Part shown: positions 42,479 through 53,003 of the stretch, one piece after another | Layout of the letters: each line of letters begins with the position of its first letter | How positions within the stretch are numbered: the first letter of the stretch is position 1 | The notes under the pieces: model-generated | The model's input: only the letters and a program-made list of their open reading frames with translations | Database searches by the model: none | What the model was told of the DNA's origin: nothing | Assembly (NCBI GenBank): GCA_009746045.1 | Contig: RPFO01000065.1 | Location: 3,230,483 to 3,294,482, forward strand | DNA: 64,000 nucleotides | Source of the DNA: Mesostigma viride | Lineage: Eukaryota > Streptophyta > Mesostigmatophyceae > Mesostigmatales > Mesostigmataceae | Reading direction: 5' to 3' | Program-made: the position numbers and the translations under genes

Positions 42479-42894
42479 CTTTAGTACCTCGCACTGTTTT
42501 GTACCTTGAACTCTTTTTCCAGGGGTACAGCAAGCGACGCCAGGCGGATTTCCGTCCTTCGACGCATTGCTGGAGATTGCTGGCCTCCTGTCGCTCCTAA
42601 TATACTCCCACATGTTCTCCTGCACAGAAAAGGTGACTGACTGACAGGACAATAGTAGGTAAGTCGTATACTGCTACGAGCCCTTGGGTACTTCGAAGCC
42701 CGTGAAGCCGGGGGACCCCTTTTTCTGGGGTGGCCTGAAACCTTCATTTTCTGCAGCCCCCGTGCATGCATGCACCGACCGCGACGGCGAGGGCGAGCCG
42801 CCTCGCATAAAGAAGCCTACTCTCGCCATCATCGTCCTCTTTGGGGCTTCATTCAGGAATTGGCCTAGCGCCTGGATTTTAATAATCTTCCAAG

Positions 42895-45800
42895 ATGGGG
42901 CGTATGCACACTCCCGGGTATGTAGTTTATGCCTTTTCATTATGTCGTACGCAACCGGGATTTGAAATGCGTAGCGAAAATGGCTAGCTTTTCGTGGAGG
43001 CAATGCCGTTTCGTGGTAAACAAATAGTTACTTCTCGGGGTGTGGCGATGGACCATGCGGCTTTAAAAATGATATAGAAGTCATGGGTCAAGGCTTGGCA
43101 GGGCATTGTAGTCAAAGACTAGTATGTGAGGCTCATGTATGCCCTTGCCTGTGGTTGCTGTCGGCCACTGCAGGAAGGGTATGTCTTCGTCGGCCTTGCC
43201 GTACAAGCGTTCGGCGCCTAGCTGGCTGAAGATCACCGCGCAAGAGGTACCATATATGCTTTGCCTTTTTTACTTTACTGCTGGTCAAGTTTTCCTGTAA
43301 GGGTTCCATAACTGGCGTTCATGAAAGCAGGGCTAGCTGATTGTTGTCTATGGCCGCGGTCCACGTCATTCACTTGATGCAAGGTGGCACGTGCCCAATT
43401 TCCTGGATCACTGCCTTTTTCTCTCGGTTAGAGCTACGCACTTCACGAGGTTCACTTCTCTCTGACATTATTGAAGCAGTTCTCAACTCCAGGATTGTCG
43501 TGCGAGCATCAGAAGTGCCGTGGTGGCGCTGACGTGAGAAGCTTTTGTTTGGGTCGGCCATTTAAGTCCGTGCCTTTATTTTTAAATATCTCTTCGTTTC
43601 CCAGTATTTTCTTTGTGCATGCGTTATCAGACGTAGCATTTTACTGCACTGTCCCTTGTTTAGTGTACTGGTTCACACCTTTGCCAGCGGTACAGGTCAA
43701 GGATGGTCCACTACTTGCTGACATATCTCTGCAACTGCAACTGGAATCCAGGAAATGTTGCCAAGGTGGACGGCAGCTAGTTTTTGTATTCTGACACGCC
43801 ACCAGTGCCAAGGGTATAACCCGGCACGTGGACAACAATGCTGCCAAGCTTTGACAGTTTGCAGACGGTGATCCATAGTAGTCCCTGGCACAACTGGCTC
43901 TATAGGCGGTCATTGTGTTTTCACAGTTGGGTTTAGCAATGAAAATTTTGTCTTTTGAGAATGTTTCAATAAGGGGGTTTCGGGCACCCAGAAGATACAA
44001 TGTTCTGGTTTCAAATTACTATTTGTTAGGTAAGGACAGGTTCCATAGTTAGGTTTATGTAGCGGGACATTAAAGCCCTTTTAGACTTGCTGTTAGGTGC
44101 GAGCTCATGAGGGCCATTGGGGCATGGCTTCATCTCCTTTCTTGCCATCAGCTGCAAAGGCTATATTTCGATGGACTTGTGGTTTTCTTGCCCTCACGAG
44201 CGGTGCGTCCTTGCCGATGCTTAGGATTAGGGATGGACATTCACGCCACATGCTAGTGGCTCCCTCACAATCAGCATGCATGAAGCGCAGAGCTGTTTGA
44301 AGTGAGCAGAGGTTATGAACAAGAAACATGGGCCCATGTTTGTGTTTGCGCGTCCCAGGTTGTGGACCACATCTGCAAGCTGGCCAAGAAGGGCCTGACG
44401 CCCTCCCAGATTGGTGTGATGCTGCGTGACTCGCACGGCATCGCGCAAGTCCGTTCCGTCACCAACAGCAAGGTGCTGCGCATCCTCAAGGCCAACGGTG
44501 CGTGCGGGGAAAGGGGGAGGCGATGGTGGGGGGCAGTGGTGGAGGAAAGGATGGAGCGGAATAGGGACAAAGCATGGATGTTGCAGGATATGTGTGGCAG
44601 CTGGTTCACGTGCTCGTATCCAGCCATGTGTTGCCGAAGTGTCCGTGGCAATCACAAAAGGAATGAGTACAGCTTAGTGTGGCATTAGATGGTTGCATGT
44701 TTTTAACGTGGGGGGTTAAGGGGTGAAAGACGTGCGTGTTGCTCGGTCTGGATCTTGGGGTGAGGGGAGGGGTCAGGGTGGGGGTGGGGGTGGGGGTGGG
44801 GGACACAGAGCCTGCTCATCAAGTCTGTGAGTGGATTTATAGGTTGCTCTTAAACGTGGTGGCAACTTTATTGTGGCTGTATTGCGTCGTGGGCTGGTTG
44901 CTGTTTCTTGGAGAGAGAGGCCCATTGGTTGGGGTTGTCTCCCTCAATCAGTTGCTGCCAAGCAAGGGAGAGCTGTTGTTATGAGCTGTCTTCTCGATGC
45001 GCTTCATGTCCGTAGTTTGAGAGGGAGTATGCTGTGAAGTTTTGCTGACACACGTTGTGAGCAGATGTGTCTGAGGCATGGGTATCTTGCCAGTGAGGCG
45101 TTGGATTTTGTGTTTGGGAGGGTATAGCCTCCACTTCCATTGCTTATGTGCCCAGTGCTTGTTGTGTAAGATGTTATCGCTGGCCAGCTGTTTTGCTGGA
45201 CTTGAAGGTGTTAGGGCATTTTGAGGTGAAGCGCTTGCAAGCATATCTAAGGCTACACATTTCTATCTCCATTCATGTCCATCATCATGAGCGACTCGGA
45301 CACGTTAAGATTACGGCAGGCTCGTGCTACCATGGTCCAGATCCTCCAGATTTCTGGCCTGCACTGGTTGTGTCATTGATATCTCATGAAATGCATGCAG
45401 AGTGCATTCATGCAACCATATGTCTTGTGATGGGTGCGGATCACATGGATCGGATGTTTGTCTTTCGTGTAGTTCCACGCTGTACACCCCAGGGTTTAGA
45501 TGTGTATTTGCATGTTGGTGTAGAAGTTGGTATTCTCCGGATTACATGCACCGCGTGCTGATTCGCCAACGTGGATGATGTGTTCCTTGTTATCATCTGC
45601 AGGCATGGCCCCTGAGATCCCTGAAGATCTGTACCAGCTGATCAAGAAGGCGGTTTCCGTGCGCAAGCACTTGGAGAGGATGCGCAAGGACAAGGATTCC
45701 AAGTTCCGCCTCATTTTGATCGAGTCGAGGATCCACCGCCTGTCCCGCTACTACAAGACAACGCGCAAGTTGCCGCCCAACTGGAAGTAGTACGTGACAA

Positions 45801-46886
45801 GCCCGCGTGCCTTGCCTGGCTGTGCCTGTGGGCAAGTTGCTGCCCTGTTTGTCTCCCCTCGCCCAGCAAGCTGGTGCAGTCGTGGCCTCTTGTAGTAGTT
45901 TATAACCCATGTGTGTCAATGTCTGGTTCTGGCTGTGGGGACCACAGGGGACAAGGAATGAAAGGTGCATCCATCATCGCGATGGGCCATGGCCCTCCTG
46001 CTTGGGTTCTTGTTGGGAATCCTACTTGCATGTCTCGTTTTGCATGCAAACCTGATCCGTTCCAGTGTTGTGAAATCTCGATATCTTTCTCTTCCTATGT
46101 TACAGTCAAGCGATATTCCCCTTCAGCAGGCATGCATTTGGAACATATTTGCACTTGTCTCCTTGATATTTGCACTTGAGCTGTTCAGGAAGCAATAGAC
46201 CCCTTCTGACAACACGGACACCGACTAGCTTGGTACGACCAGTCGTACGTGCACGTGTCGCCCCTTCTGAAAACGCCCCGCTGCAGATGCCAGCACGGCC
46301 CGAGGCACACTCCTACTAAGCTAGTCGTACCACGACTAACCTACCCCAACTACGTCCTGGTTTTCGCAGAAACAGTCGGGGTAGAGTTTCTTTATATGTA
46401 TGCTACGCTGGGATAGACAATGCGAGCTTGTTCAAGCCTGTGTCATAGGGCATATGAGCTTAGGTTGCTCAGTCTGGAGAACATTGTAGGCATGAATGTT
46501 CTTTGTTTTGCATCCCACCCAAGACTTTTCCTGGCTCAAAGCAGTTTGCGTCGAATATCACGACTGTGCTTGTTGTTCCTTGCTACTCAAGAAGGTCTAG
46601 CAGTGTTCGCATCTTCCTTCGTACACAAGATGAATCCTTGGGCATGTTATAAAGGGCACAAATCTGTTGTTTTTTTGTTTCGACAACTGTTTGGAACTTC
46701 CTCGCAGTTATTGCGTTCCTGTTGCATAAGTAGGGGCATTCCTACGATTTTCAAGGATACATTCTGACTCCGTGTGCTGTGCCTCAATGCCCATGTTGTT
46801 GCCTCGTTGTGGGCTTGGTGTGGAATCCGACTGGACTTTTGTAAATGACCAGTGAGTCTGCCACGGCGTCTGCCCTTGTGGCGTAA
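42895..46886 (+). CDS. RPS13: 40S ribosomal protein S13 (uS15), five exons
   Basis: Component of the small cytosolic ribosomal subunit. Exons: 42895-42917, 43174-43246, 44359-44497, 45603-45789, 46853-46886. They sum to 456 bp, 151 residues plus TAA, exactly the usual eukaryotic length. The first exon codes only MGRMHTPG (last codon split). The second has [17 protein letters not shown]. The third has [20 protein letters not shown]. The fourth has [17 protein letters not shown] and [18 protein letters not shown], and ends in the split Tyr codon of WKY. The last codes [10 protein letters not shown]. All introns are GT-AG (donors GTATGT, GTACCA, GTGCGT, GTACGT). Introns 2-4 are about 1.1 kb; intron 3 contains a SINE-like repeat. 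The C-terminal tail is of the plant/algal kind. All family residues I know are in place, so the gene should be functional. Confidence 0.97.
44765..44803 (+). repeat. GGGGGT-type simple repeat in RPS13 intron 3
   Basis: Short G-rich run (GTGGGGGTGGGGG units); a possible G-quadruplex-forming segment on the sense strand of the intron. Confidence 0.8.
45253..45385 (+). mobile_element. SINE-like repeat in RPS13 intron 3
   Basis: Roughly three-quarters identical by eye to 56600-56735, including ACGGCAGGCTCG, GCTACCATGGTCC, TTTCTGGCCTGC and CTGGTTGT-x-TC-x-TTGATAT. The 5' part is missing. Inserted in the sense orientation of the gene, 220 bp upstream of exon 4. Confidence 0.75.
46204..46400. repeat. 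Inverted-repeat-rich segment in RPS13 intron 4
   Basis: Recurring GTACGACCAGTCGTACG/CTAGTCGTACCACGACT words, and a hairpin-capable CTACCCC-A-ACT ... AGT-C-GGGGTAG near 46349-46386. It looks like the remains of a mobile element but was not classified. Confidence 0.4.
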
Positions 46887-47763
46887 AGCATGATGCTTTG
46901 CAATACATGCATGCTTTGGAGGCCATGTGGAGGCTGGATGCACTTTTCCGTATACAAGACGATATAAGGAAAAAATTTGTGCCATCTGAAATGCGGTTTC
47001 CCGTTGGGATTTCCAATGGATCCTGTATGTTGGCATTTTGTGAAACTTTTTAGGAGCCCGCATTATTATTTTATGTAAATTTAACCTGCGCCTTTCTCGA
47101 ATTTTTGACCTCTGCATTTGAAAAGAAAGTGAGACAATACTCGCTCACATCATACTCGCCAAGCAATCATCTGCGAGGCCAGTGTTGGACGCATGACATG
47201 GCTTGTGCAGTACCAGGTAAACTGGACAACTATTGCATGGCTGTAGACCGGTTGTCTGGAAGGCGTGAGACAACTATCAAGTGATATACAAGTATTCATG
47301 GACGCATGGTGGTCCAATGTCACATGTGTAAGGACTAGCGTTGCATGTCGTCTGATATATAGGCATGTGTCCAGGAAGAGCTAACTTCCTATAGGCTCGC
47401 GCCACCTGTTGCATGTAACATGCTGCGATATTTGTATTTGCACTGAGTGCAGCCTTTCTTGGGCGTTTGAAAGCACGGCTGACGTAGTGACTGACATAAG
47501 CTGTTGATGAAGTGCTCGACAACTTTAATTAACTAATAGACACGTGACTGCGTCACGTGAGCATAAGTCCTCAGTGGGAGGGGAACATGGGATGGAATGG
47601 ATAATATAAGCTATCTAGGTCCTAGTTACAGGGTTGTGGGCACCACGGCCCGAATCGCTATGAATGCCATACGCGGTCACACACGGAGCCCCCACAGACT
47701 TGGGGGTGGTCTCCTTCATCACTACTTGCAATCTATCCTTGCGTACCATCTGCCTACATAGGT
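46887..47763. other. RPS13 3' flank, no further gene seen
   Basis: Presumed 3' UTR, then non-coding sequence. TGTAAAT occurs at about 47075; no clear AATAAA. A GCGTCACGTGA E-box-like word lies near 47552. Confidence 0.4.
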
Positions 47764-47765
47764 GG

Positions 47766-48035
47766 AGACAACCATATCAAGGAGACAACCAGCGCCGGCC
47801 AGAAATCGTAAGAATCCGGACCATCCAGTAGCTCGAGCCTATTCTGATTCTGATTTGGCACGCCGCAAAGGTGAAAACCAGTTGCGTTCAGTGCCGGTCC
47901 GCGGAAAACGCGGAAAAAAGCGATCTGCAAATGAATCCAGGCCGGAATCGAACTGGGGACCTCTCGCACCAATGTTGCTATTTTCTGATTTGTTGCTATG
48001 TTGATGGTCTACAGCTCCATTGCAGAGGGTCCTAC
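47766..48035 (-). mobile_element. tRNA-like SINE
   Basis: On the minus strand the head contains GGTCCCCAGTTCGATTCCGG, which holds a pol III B-box-like GTTCGATTCC. A body with TTTTCCGCGTTTTCCGCGG and TTTTCACCTTTGCGG follows. The tail half (GGCTCGAGCTAC ... GCTGGTTGTCTCCTTGATAT) is shared with the other SINE-like family at 41810 and 56519. The same head occurs twice in 55505-56049. Borders are approximate. Confidence 0.65.
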
Positions 48036-48161
48036 ATGATGCATGTGGGAGAGCGCGCGATCCCACCGGCCATGCATTGGCAGTGGTGCTCACAACTGGA
48101 CACTCCTAGCTAGCTGGCCGCACTGCTACTAGCTAGAAAGTGACAACCGCATGCACAGATC

Positions 48162-48707
48162 TTTGTATCACTATCTTTGAGATTAGAGTCTTTGTATCAC
48201 GGTATGCCGCGTATTTCGGACGAGATTAGACAGCGTAGGATAGCATTTGTAGGACATCTTGCTCGCACCAGCCAGGTCGACACCGCCCTTGGTCTGGCCG
48301 GTCCCCAGCGGCTCGGCCAACCGGGGCGGCACATTTTGACCTGGCCTGGCCCCAAGAACATTCCTAAAAAGGTAGGGAAACATGCCATGACCTATACCCA
48401 GATGTTGCTGGACGACCTAGTGGTCCCAGCCCAGTTTGAGTACCGCATCCACTCTCTCTCCCGTCTTTGGACTGCCATGCAGGACAAGGAGCGGTGGAAG
48501 AAGATTGTCAAGGCACACACGCCCGACCCTGTGGGCAAGCCACCTCCCCCCAAGCGGAGGAGGCGTTTTGATGAGTAGTGTAGTTAGGCTTTTCTAGATA
48601 GAGTTAGGATAGTTCGATCACGCGGCTTCCTCCACCCCATCCATCATGAAATATGTGCTACATGACCTCCCCACGGAGGCATGTTATAATTTAATTTAAT
48701 TTATTTA
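48162..48707 (+). mobile_element. 5'-truncated LINE 3' end, second copy
   Basis: A perfect 11-bp target duplication ATGCACAGATC (48151-48161 and 48708-48718) flanks it. It ends with the stem-loop CCTCC-CCAC-GGAGG (48666-48679) and a TTTAA-repeat tail. Same family as 617-1482. Confidence 0.92.
48177..48578 (+). pseudogene. LINE ORF2 C-terminal domain fragment
   Basis: An uninterrupted 133-codon frame with EIRQRRIAFVGHLART, QMLLDDLVVPAQFEYRIHSL, LWTAMQDKERWKKIVKAH and the basic end PPPKRRRRFDE, TAG-terminated. It is the extreme C-terminus of a LINE reverse-transcriptase protein, downstream of the thumb. Truncated by the insertion process, hence not a functional gene, though this piece itself has no frame damage. 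Confidence 0.8.
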
Positions 48708-48718
48708 ATGCACAGATC

Positions 48719-49140
48719 ACGCTATCGTTTGTTTCTTAGCCAAACCGTCTAGCTCGATCTCCATCTTAGCTCTAGGTCTCGCTCTGAACGCAAATTCTCC
48801 AGCCATGCAGGCCGGTCTTACCACAGACAGCCATGCACGCGTGAAGTCAATTCCGCATGGTCTGGCGCGCATTGCCTCTCAGACAAATGCTGCTAGCTAG
48901 TCCTCAGGCATGCCCTCTCGTGATCATGTCGACCACCATGCGTCCAGGAATAGTTGTCTCACGATTCGGGAGGCTACACATCTTCACTAGACTAGTCAGT
49001 ATACATTCGATTCCCGTGGCTCAGTCTATCTCGATCCCCATCAGTCCGGCATTAATTAATGAATTGTTTAAAGTCGTGCTCCCGTTGGGGAGTCACGGAG
49101 CATTAACCCCGATGGATTATCAGTCCATGGAATGTGTGCT
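48719..49140. other. Mostly non-coding, with a small LINE-B 3'-end fragment
   Basis: A roughly 55-bp minus-strand fragment with the stem-loop GTGCTCCC-GTTG-GGGAGTCAC lies at about 49065-49115. Otherwise nothing was recognised. Confidence 0.5.
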
Positions 49141-49587
49141 AATCTGGTTAATTAATTAATTAATTAAACACGTGCTCCCGTTGGGGAGTCACGGAGCACC
49201 GAAGTGCTTTTATTCCCTGTGCGTGCACTACAGGAGAAAGGGCAGAGACCCCCAGTCTCCTTCATGCCAAAGGCATGCCACAGCTGCATTCGGGCGCGCT
49301 AGCTAAAAAGGACAGGCTAACGATCCGGCAAACTGTGGGTGCAATAAGACCCATGTAAGCGTGGCATAACAAGTAGCGTGGGCAAGTAATCTGAACATAG
49401 CCAGGGCGTAGCATGGCTGTACTAGGACTAGGCTAAGGCTATGGCTGGTTGTGTACCGTGCGTTTGCGGCACGTGACTAGGTATGTTGGCACAGCTCCTT
49501 GATGTTGGCACAGCTAGGCAAACATTCTAAGCATGGCTGCCTTAGCGGCAGTGACTCCAATGGTTACAAGCTAGGGCTATTGCTATT

Positions 49588-49696
49588 CTAGCCCGCTGAG
49601 GGCGTCCACATCTTGTGGTTGATCATCAGGTCCCCGCCCCTCCAGTACGCCTTGGGCTTCTGGGGGTCCTGCTTATGGCGGAGGTATTCCGGCCAC
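49588..49696 (-). pseudogene. ORF1 C-terminus, LINE family B
   Basis: Minus-strand frame reading WPEYLRHKQDPQKPKAYWRG and ending NHKMWTPSAG plus TAG. This matches the family pattern WPTYTQLRQ ... YWKGAAIYV of the ORF1 at 10214. Its upstream part is at 55041-55246. Confidence 0.8.
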
Positions 49697-49719
49697 TGCA
49701 GCAACGGCAGCCCCTGGCT

Positions 49720-52585
49720 AGCCTCCGGCGCCATGCTTGGCTGCACCCGCCCCGAACTCCAGCACGCCGTCCTCAACTCCCTTCTCCAGCGCTCTGACGG
49801 CGAGATCTGGGCTCCATCCATCTCCGCCTCCACCCTCCGTTCCATCCTCACGGAAGCCTTTCAGCAGCACGTGACCCCCCTTGCTGCCGACATTTCAGCA
49901 ATCGGCGGCACGCTGACTGCTGAACTTCCTCACATTTCCACCGCCGCCGCCTCCACCTCCACCGCCGTTTCCGCCTTCACTGCCGACATCAAAGCCCAGC
50001 TCCTCGACCTCGACCAACGCCTTCAAGCCACCGCCACCGCCCTTGAGAGCTTGAATGACACCGCCGGCCTCACCGCCCAAGCGGTGCAGGAAATCGCTGC
50101 CCAGCCGGCACCTGCTGGCCCGGCCAGTGATTTTCTGATCATCCGGCCAGTGATGTTCCCTCCACCTGGGCGGACTTGCTTAAGCAGCACACCACCTCCA
50201 CCACCTCCACCATCTCGGCACAACTCAAGCAACAAGCCCTCGACCTTCGCGAGGAAACCGACATCGCCCGGCGCAGCCACAATGTCATCGTCAAGCACTT
50301 CGACCAGCCGGCAGGTGAGACCTCCACGAGCCTTCTTGAGGCATTTAAGCGCGACATTCTTGCCCCCATGCTACTCACTGGTGAGCTGGACATGTCGGCT
50401 GTCCGCCTCCCCCGCGCGCGGGGGAAGGCTGGCCCGGCACCCGTGCTCCTCACCTTTAAGTACATGGCGGACAAGCTGTCGTTCCTGAAGGGGACGTGGC
50501 GCGCCGAATATTTTCCGCGCCAAAAAATTCGCGGTACCGTCCGTACGGTGTATAATGTGTGCCCGGACCGCTCAACCCTCGCGGAAGTGGCCATGGCGGC
50601 ATGCCTTTATGCAATATTAATCGATATGGCACGTAAACAGCTAGAAAAAATGCTTGAATTTCGCAGAATCTTGATTAGTTGATGACCTCATTGCGTGGCG
50701 GAAAGTTTACGGTTTGCAATATCGCTAATTTCTCGAACGGCTACGGGCGCGGGGGTCCAGGATATAATTTCTCTTGCGGATCATGAAATTTAATGCAGGT
50801 TTACGGCAGCTATTGTGAGGCAACGTAGGCTCTAAAGAGCGATTATGAAGCTAACTTAATGGTGTTGTCGAGTTTGTGCCGAAGCTTCCCGGTTTCTTTT
50901 ACATTTCCGGCATTCAAGGTAAGAACCTACGCAGGCCTGCGCATGTCGCCTTCGACGTATTCACGGAAGGCGCACCTTCCTTGTTCGCCTGATCAATGGA
51001 TGATGTCTTTTATTGTTCGAGCTTGCGTGCCAGTTTATTCTGATCAGTTTATGCATGAAACATTTCCACGCAGGCAGGTGCATTAACATCGGCCTTTCGC
51101 CTTTTTTTCGGGCAGTTTCCCTGCAGGAAGCGCTCCATTTCTTTCGGTTGCATCGTCAGAGTCCTAGCTATTTCGTACAATTTCGTGTAGTTTGTGGCTG
51201 GCATGCTAAATGCGCCGAGGTCAAGTTGTTGGTAATGTGTTGACATTTGTTTTCCATAATCCTTTGGACGTGACCTTGCTCAGACGCTTTGTTATGTGCC
51301 GGATCTGACACGCCTGTTTTAGAACGACATCCGGCATGTGCCTAGAGGCTAACAAGCTGGCATCAGCTTCTTAGCAAATTGCCCTATTGGAAAGGAAGGT
51401 GAGAGTGGTTCTTTTGCTGGCCATACTGCATGAGTGGCATTGCATTAGATAGGTGTTTCCATTGCTTTCCTTGAGCTATAACCATTAAGACTTCCCTGCT
51501 ATGTGTGCAGCAAGGCAAGCTGGATAGGATGTGAATGCTTGGCATACAACATGTATGATTTGCTGCCAAGTTTGCAGGCTGCAGTTGCCTCTATTGCTTG
51601 GGCAGTCTTTCTAAGGTTTTTACACGTATACTTGCTGAGTTCTTGGCATAAATTTACATGGTAACCTTGGGCTGAGCTTAGTGTATGCTCTCTTGGTGCG
51701 TGTATGCCTAGCGATGGTGTTGCTATGCGCACGCTGGCAAGGCTGGCCATGCTGAGGGCAGGGGAGGGCAGATGAGGTGCCTAGCCTTTTCTTATGTTGT
51801 GTGATCGAGTTGGGCATGTTTTTTGGCTTCTTGGATGGAAAACATGATGCCTAGGTGGCCTTATACACAGAAAAACCTCATTTAGCGTATGTTCAGGTTT
51901 TAGCACGCCAAACGCAATAACTTGAGCTAGACTTGTCGGAATGACCTGGGACTTGGACCACTGCTGTCCCCCTGTTAGCCGGATTTTCGCTACATTTTGT
52001 TGCCTAATCTGAAGTGTTTATGACATGTTTATTCCCAATGTCCGGTAAAAAAATGGTACTTTTGCGGGGAAATTAATAACTGTTCAAGGTTTTGTCATTT
52101 TCATGATGTAAATAGCTCAGCAAGCTACAAACTCAGGGAACTATATACGCTACATTTTTTTTTGCCAACAAATGAGTGCATGGGCTGGGGCATACATAGC
52201 CCTGATTAGCGTCTTTTTCTATTTATAGCGCTATATTGGCGTATATGTTGGGGTAGTACCCCCAACAAGTGCATGGACAACTCACTAGAGATGTTATTTA
52301 GTGCCCCCAATCATAATTTAGCATGGTGCAACTGAAATTCAAGTGATATTAGCATGGGTCAAGTTTTAAGGTTTTTGGGGTGCCACCTCCCCGCAAGAAG
52401 CTCTCGAGGACTCGCTTCACGCTGGACGACGACTTGACCCTGGCCCAGCAACAGCGGCGACGCGAGCTATGGCCGACCTACCTTCAGCTCCGGCACAGCG
52501 CAGGGGGGAAGCCGGTATACTGGAGGGGGGCGGTCATCCACGTTGACCACAAGCCCTGGCAGCCCCCTCCTGCCACCCCAGACTA
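49720..52585 (+). pseudogene. ORF1 of LINE copy C, interrupted
   Basis: The first part reads PELQHAVLNSLLQRSDGEIW, then FQQHVTPLAADISAIGGTL, a coiled-coil-like stretch and LKQQALDLREETDIARRSHN, and breaks at DKLSFLKG (50493). It resumes at about 52384 as PPRKKLSRTRFTLDDDLTL, then RRELWPTYLQLRHSAGGKPV, and ends at TAG 52584-52586. A frameshift lies near 50150. The sequence is diverged from copy A, so this is an older or different subfamily. Confidence 0.82.
50494..52376. mobile_element. Unclassified 1.9-kb insertion in LINE copy C
   Basis: It splits the ORF1 reading frame between FLKG and RKKL. GGGG occurs at both borders (50490-50493 and 52377-52380), which may be a short target duplication or chance. 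The left end is GC-rich with TTTTCCGCGCCAAAAA (E2F-like), GGTACCGTCCGTACGG and TGTATAATGTGTG. The rest is T-rich and non-coding. No terminal repeats found. Confidence 0.6.
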
Positions 52586-53003
52586 GGGAATTCATACCAG
52601 TAGTGTAGATTAGTCAGGCTTAGCCTAGCATGTGGCCCACGCGCATGTGCGCCCATAATGGCCCCCATGGATGTTGTCTACAGAATTTAGCCAAGCCCTG
52701 CCTATAACGGGACCCCCATGGATGTTGCATTAAGAATTGAGCCATGCTATTATGCTGGTTGTCTCTTTGATGCTATGCCATGCAGAGAGATGCTCTCTGT
52801 CGAGAAGCCATGTCCTAGCTCTTGTATAGCCATGATGATCTTCCTCCCTCACAGGCATGCTCCCCCCTTACCCGGGCATAGCGTGATAGACCATGAGGGT
52901 GCAGGTGCCCTGGTGCACCTAGAGCAGGGGTAGCTTACATTCCCACCCTTGCATGAAGTAGCCTAGAATGTATGATAGGCCATATGCCCCTTCTCTGGGC
53001 TAT

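Noticed and set aside
44498-46852. snoRNA hosted in RPS13 introns
   Set aside because: RPS13 introns host box C/D snoRNAs in animals, but no matched C (RTGATGA) and D (CTGA) boxes with terminal pairing were found in introns 3 and 4.
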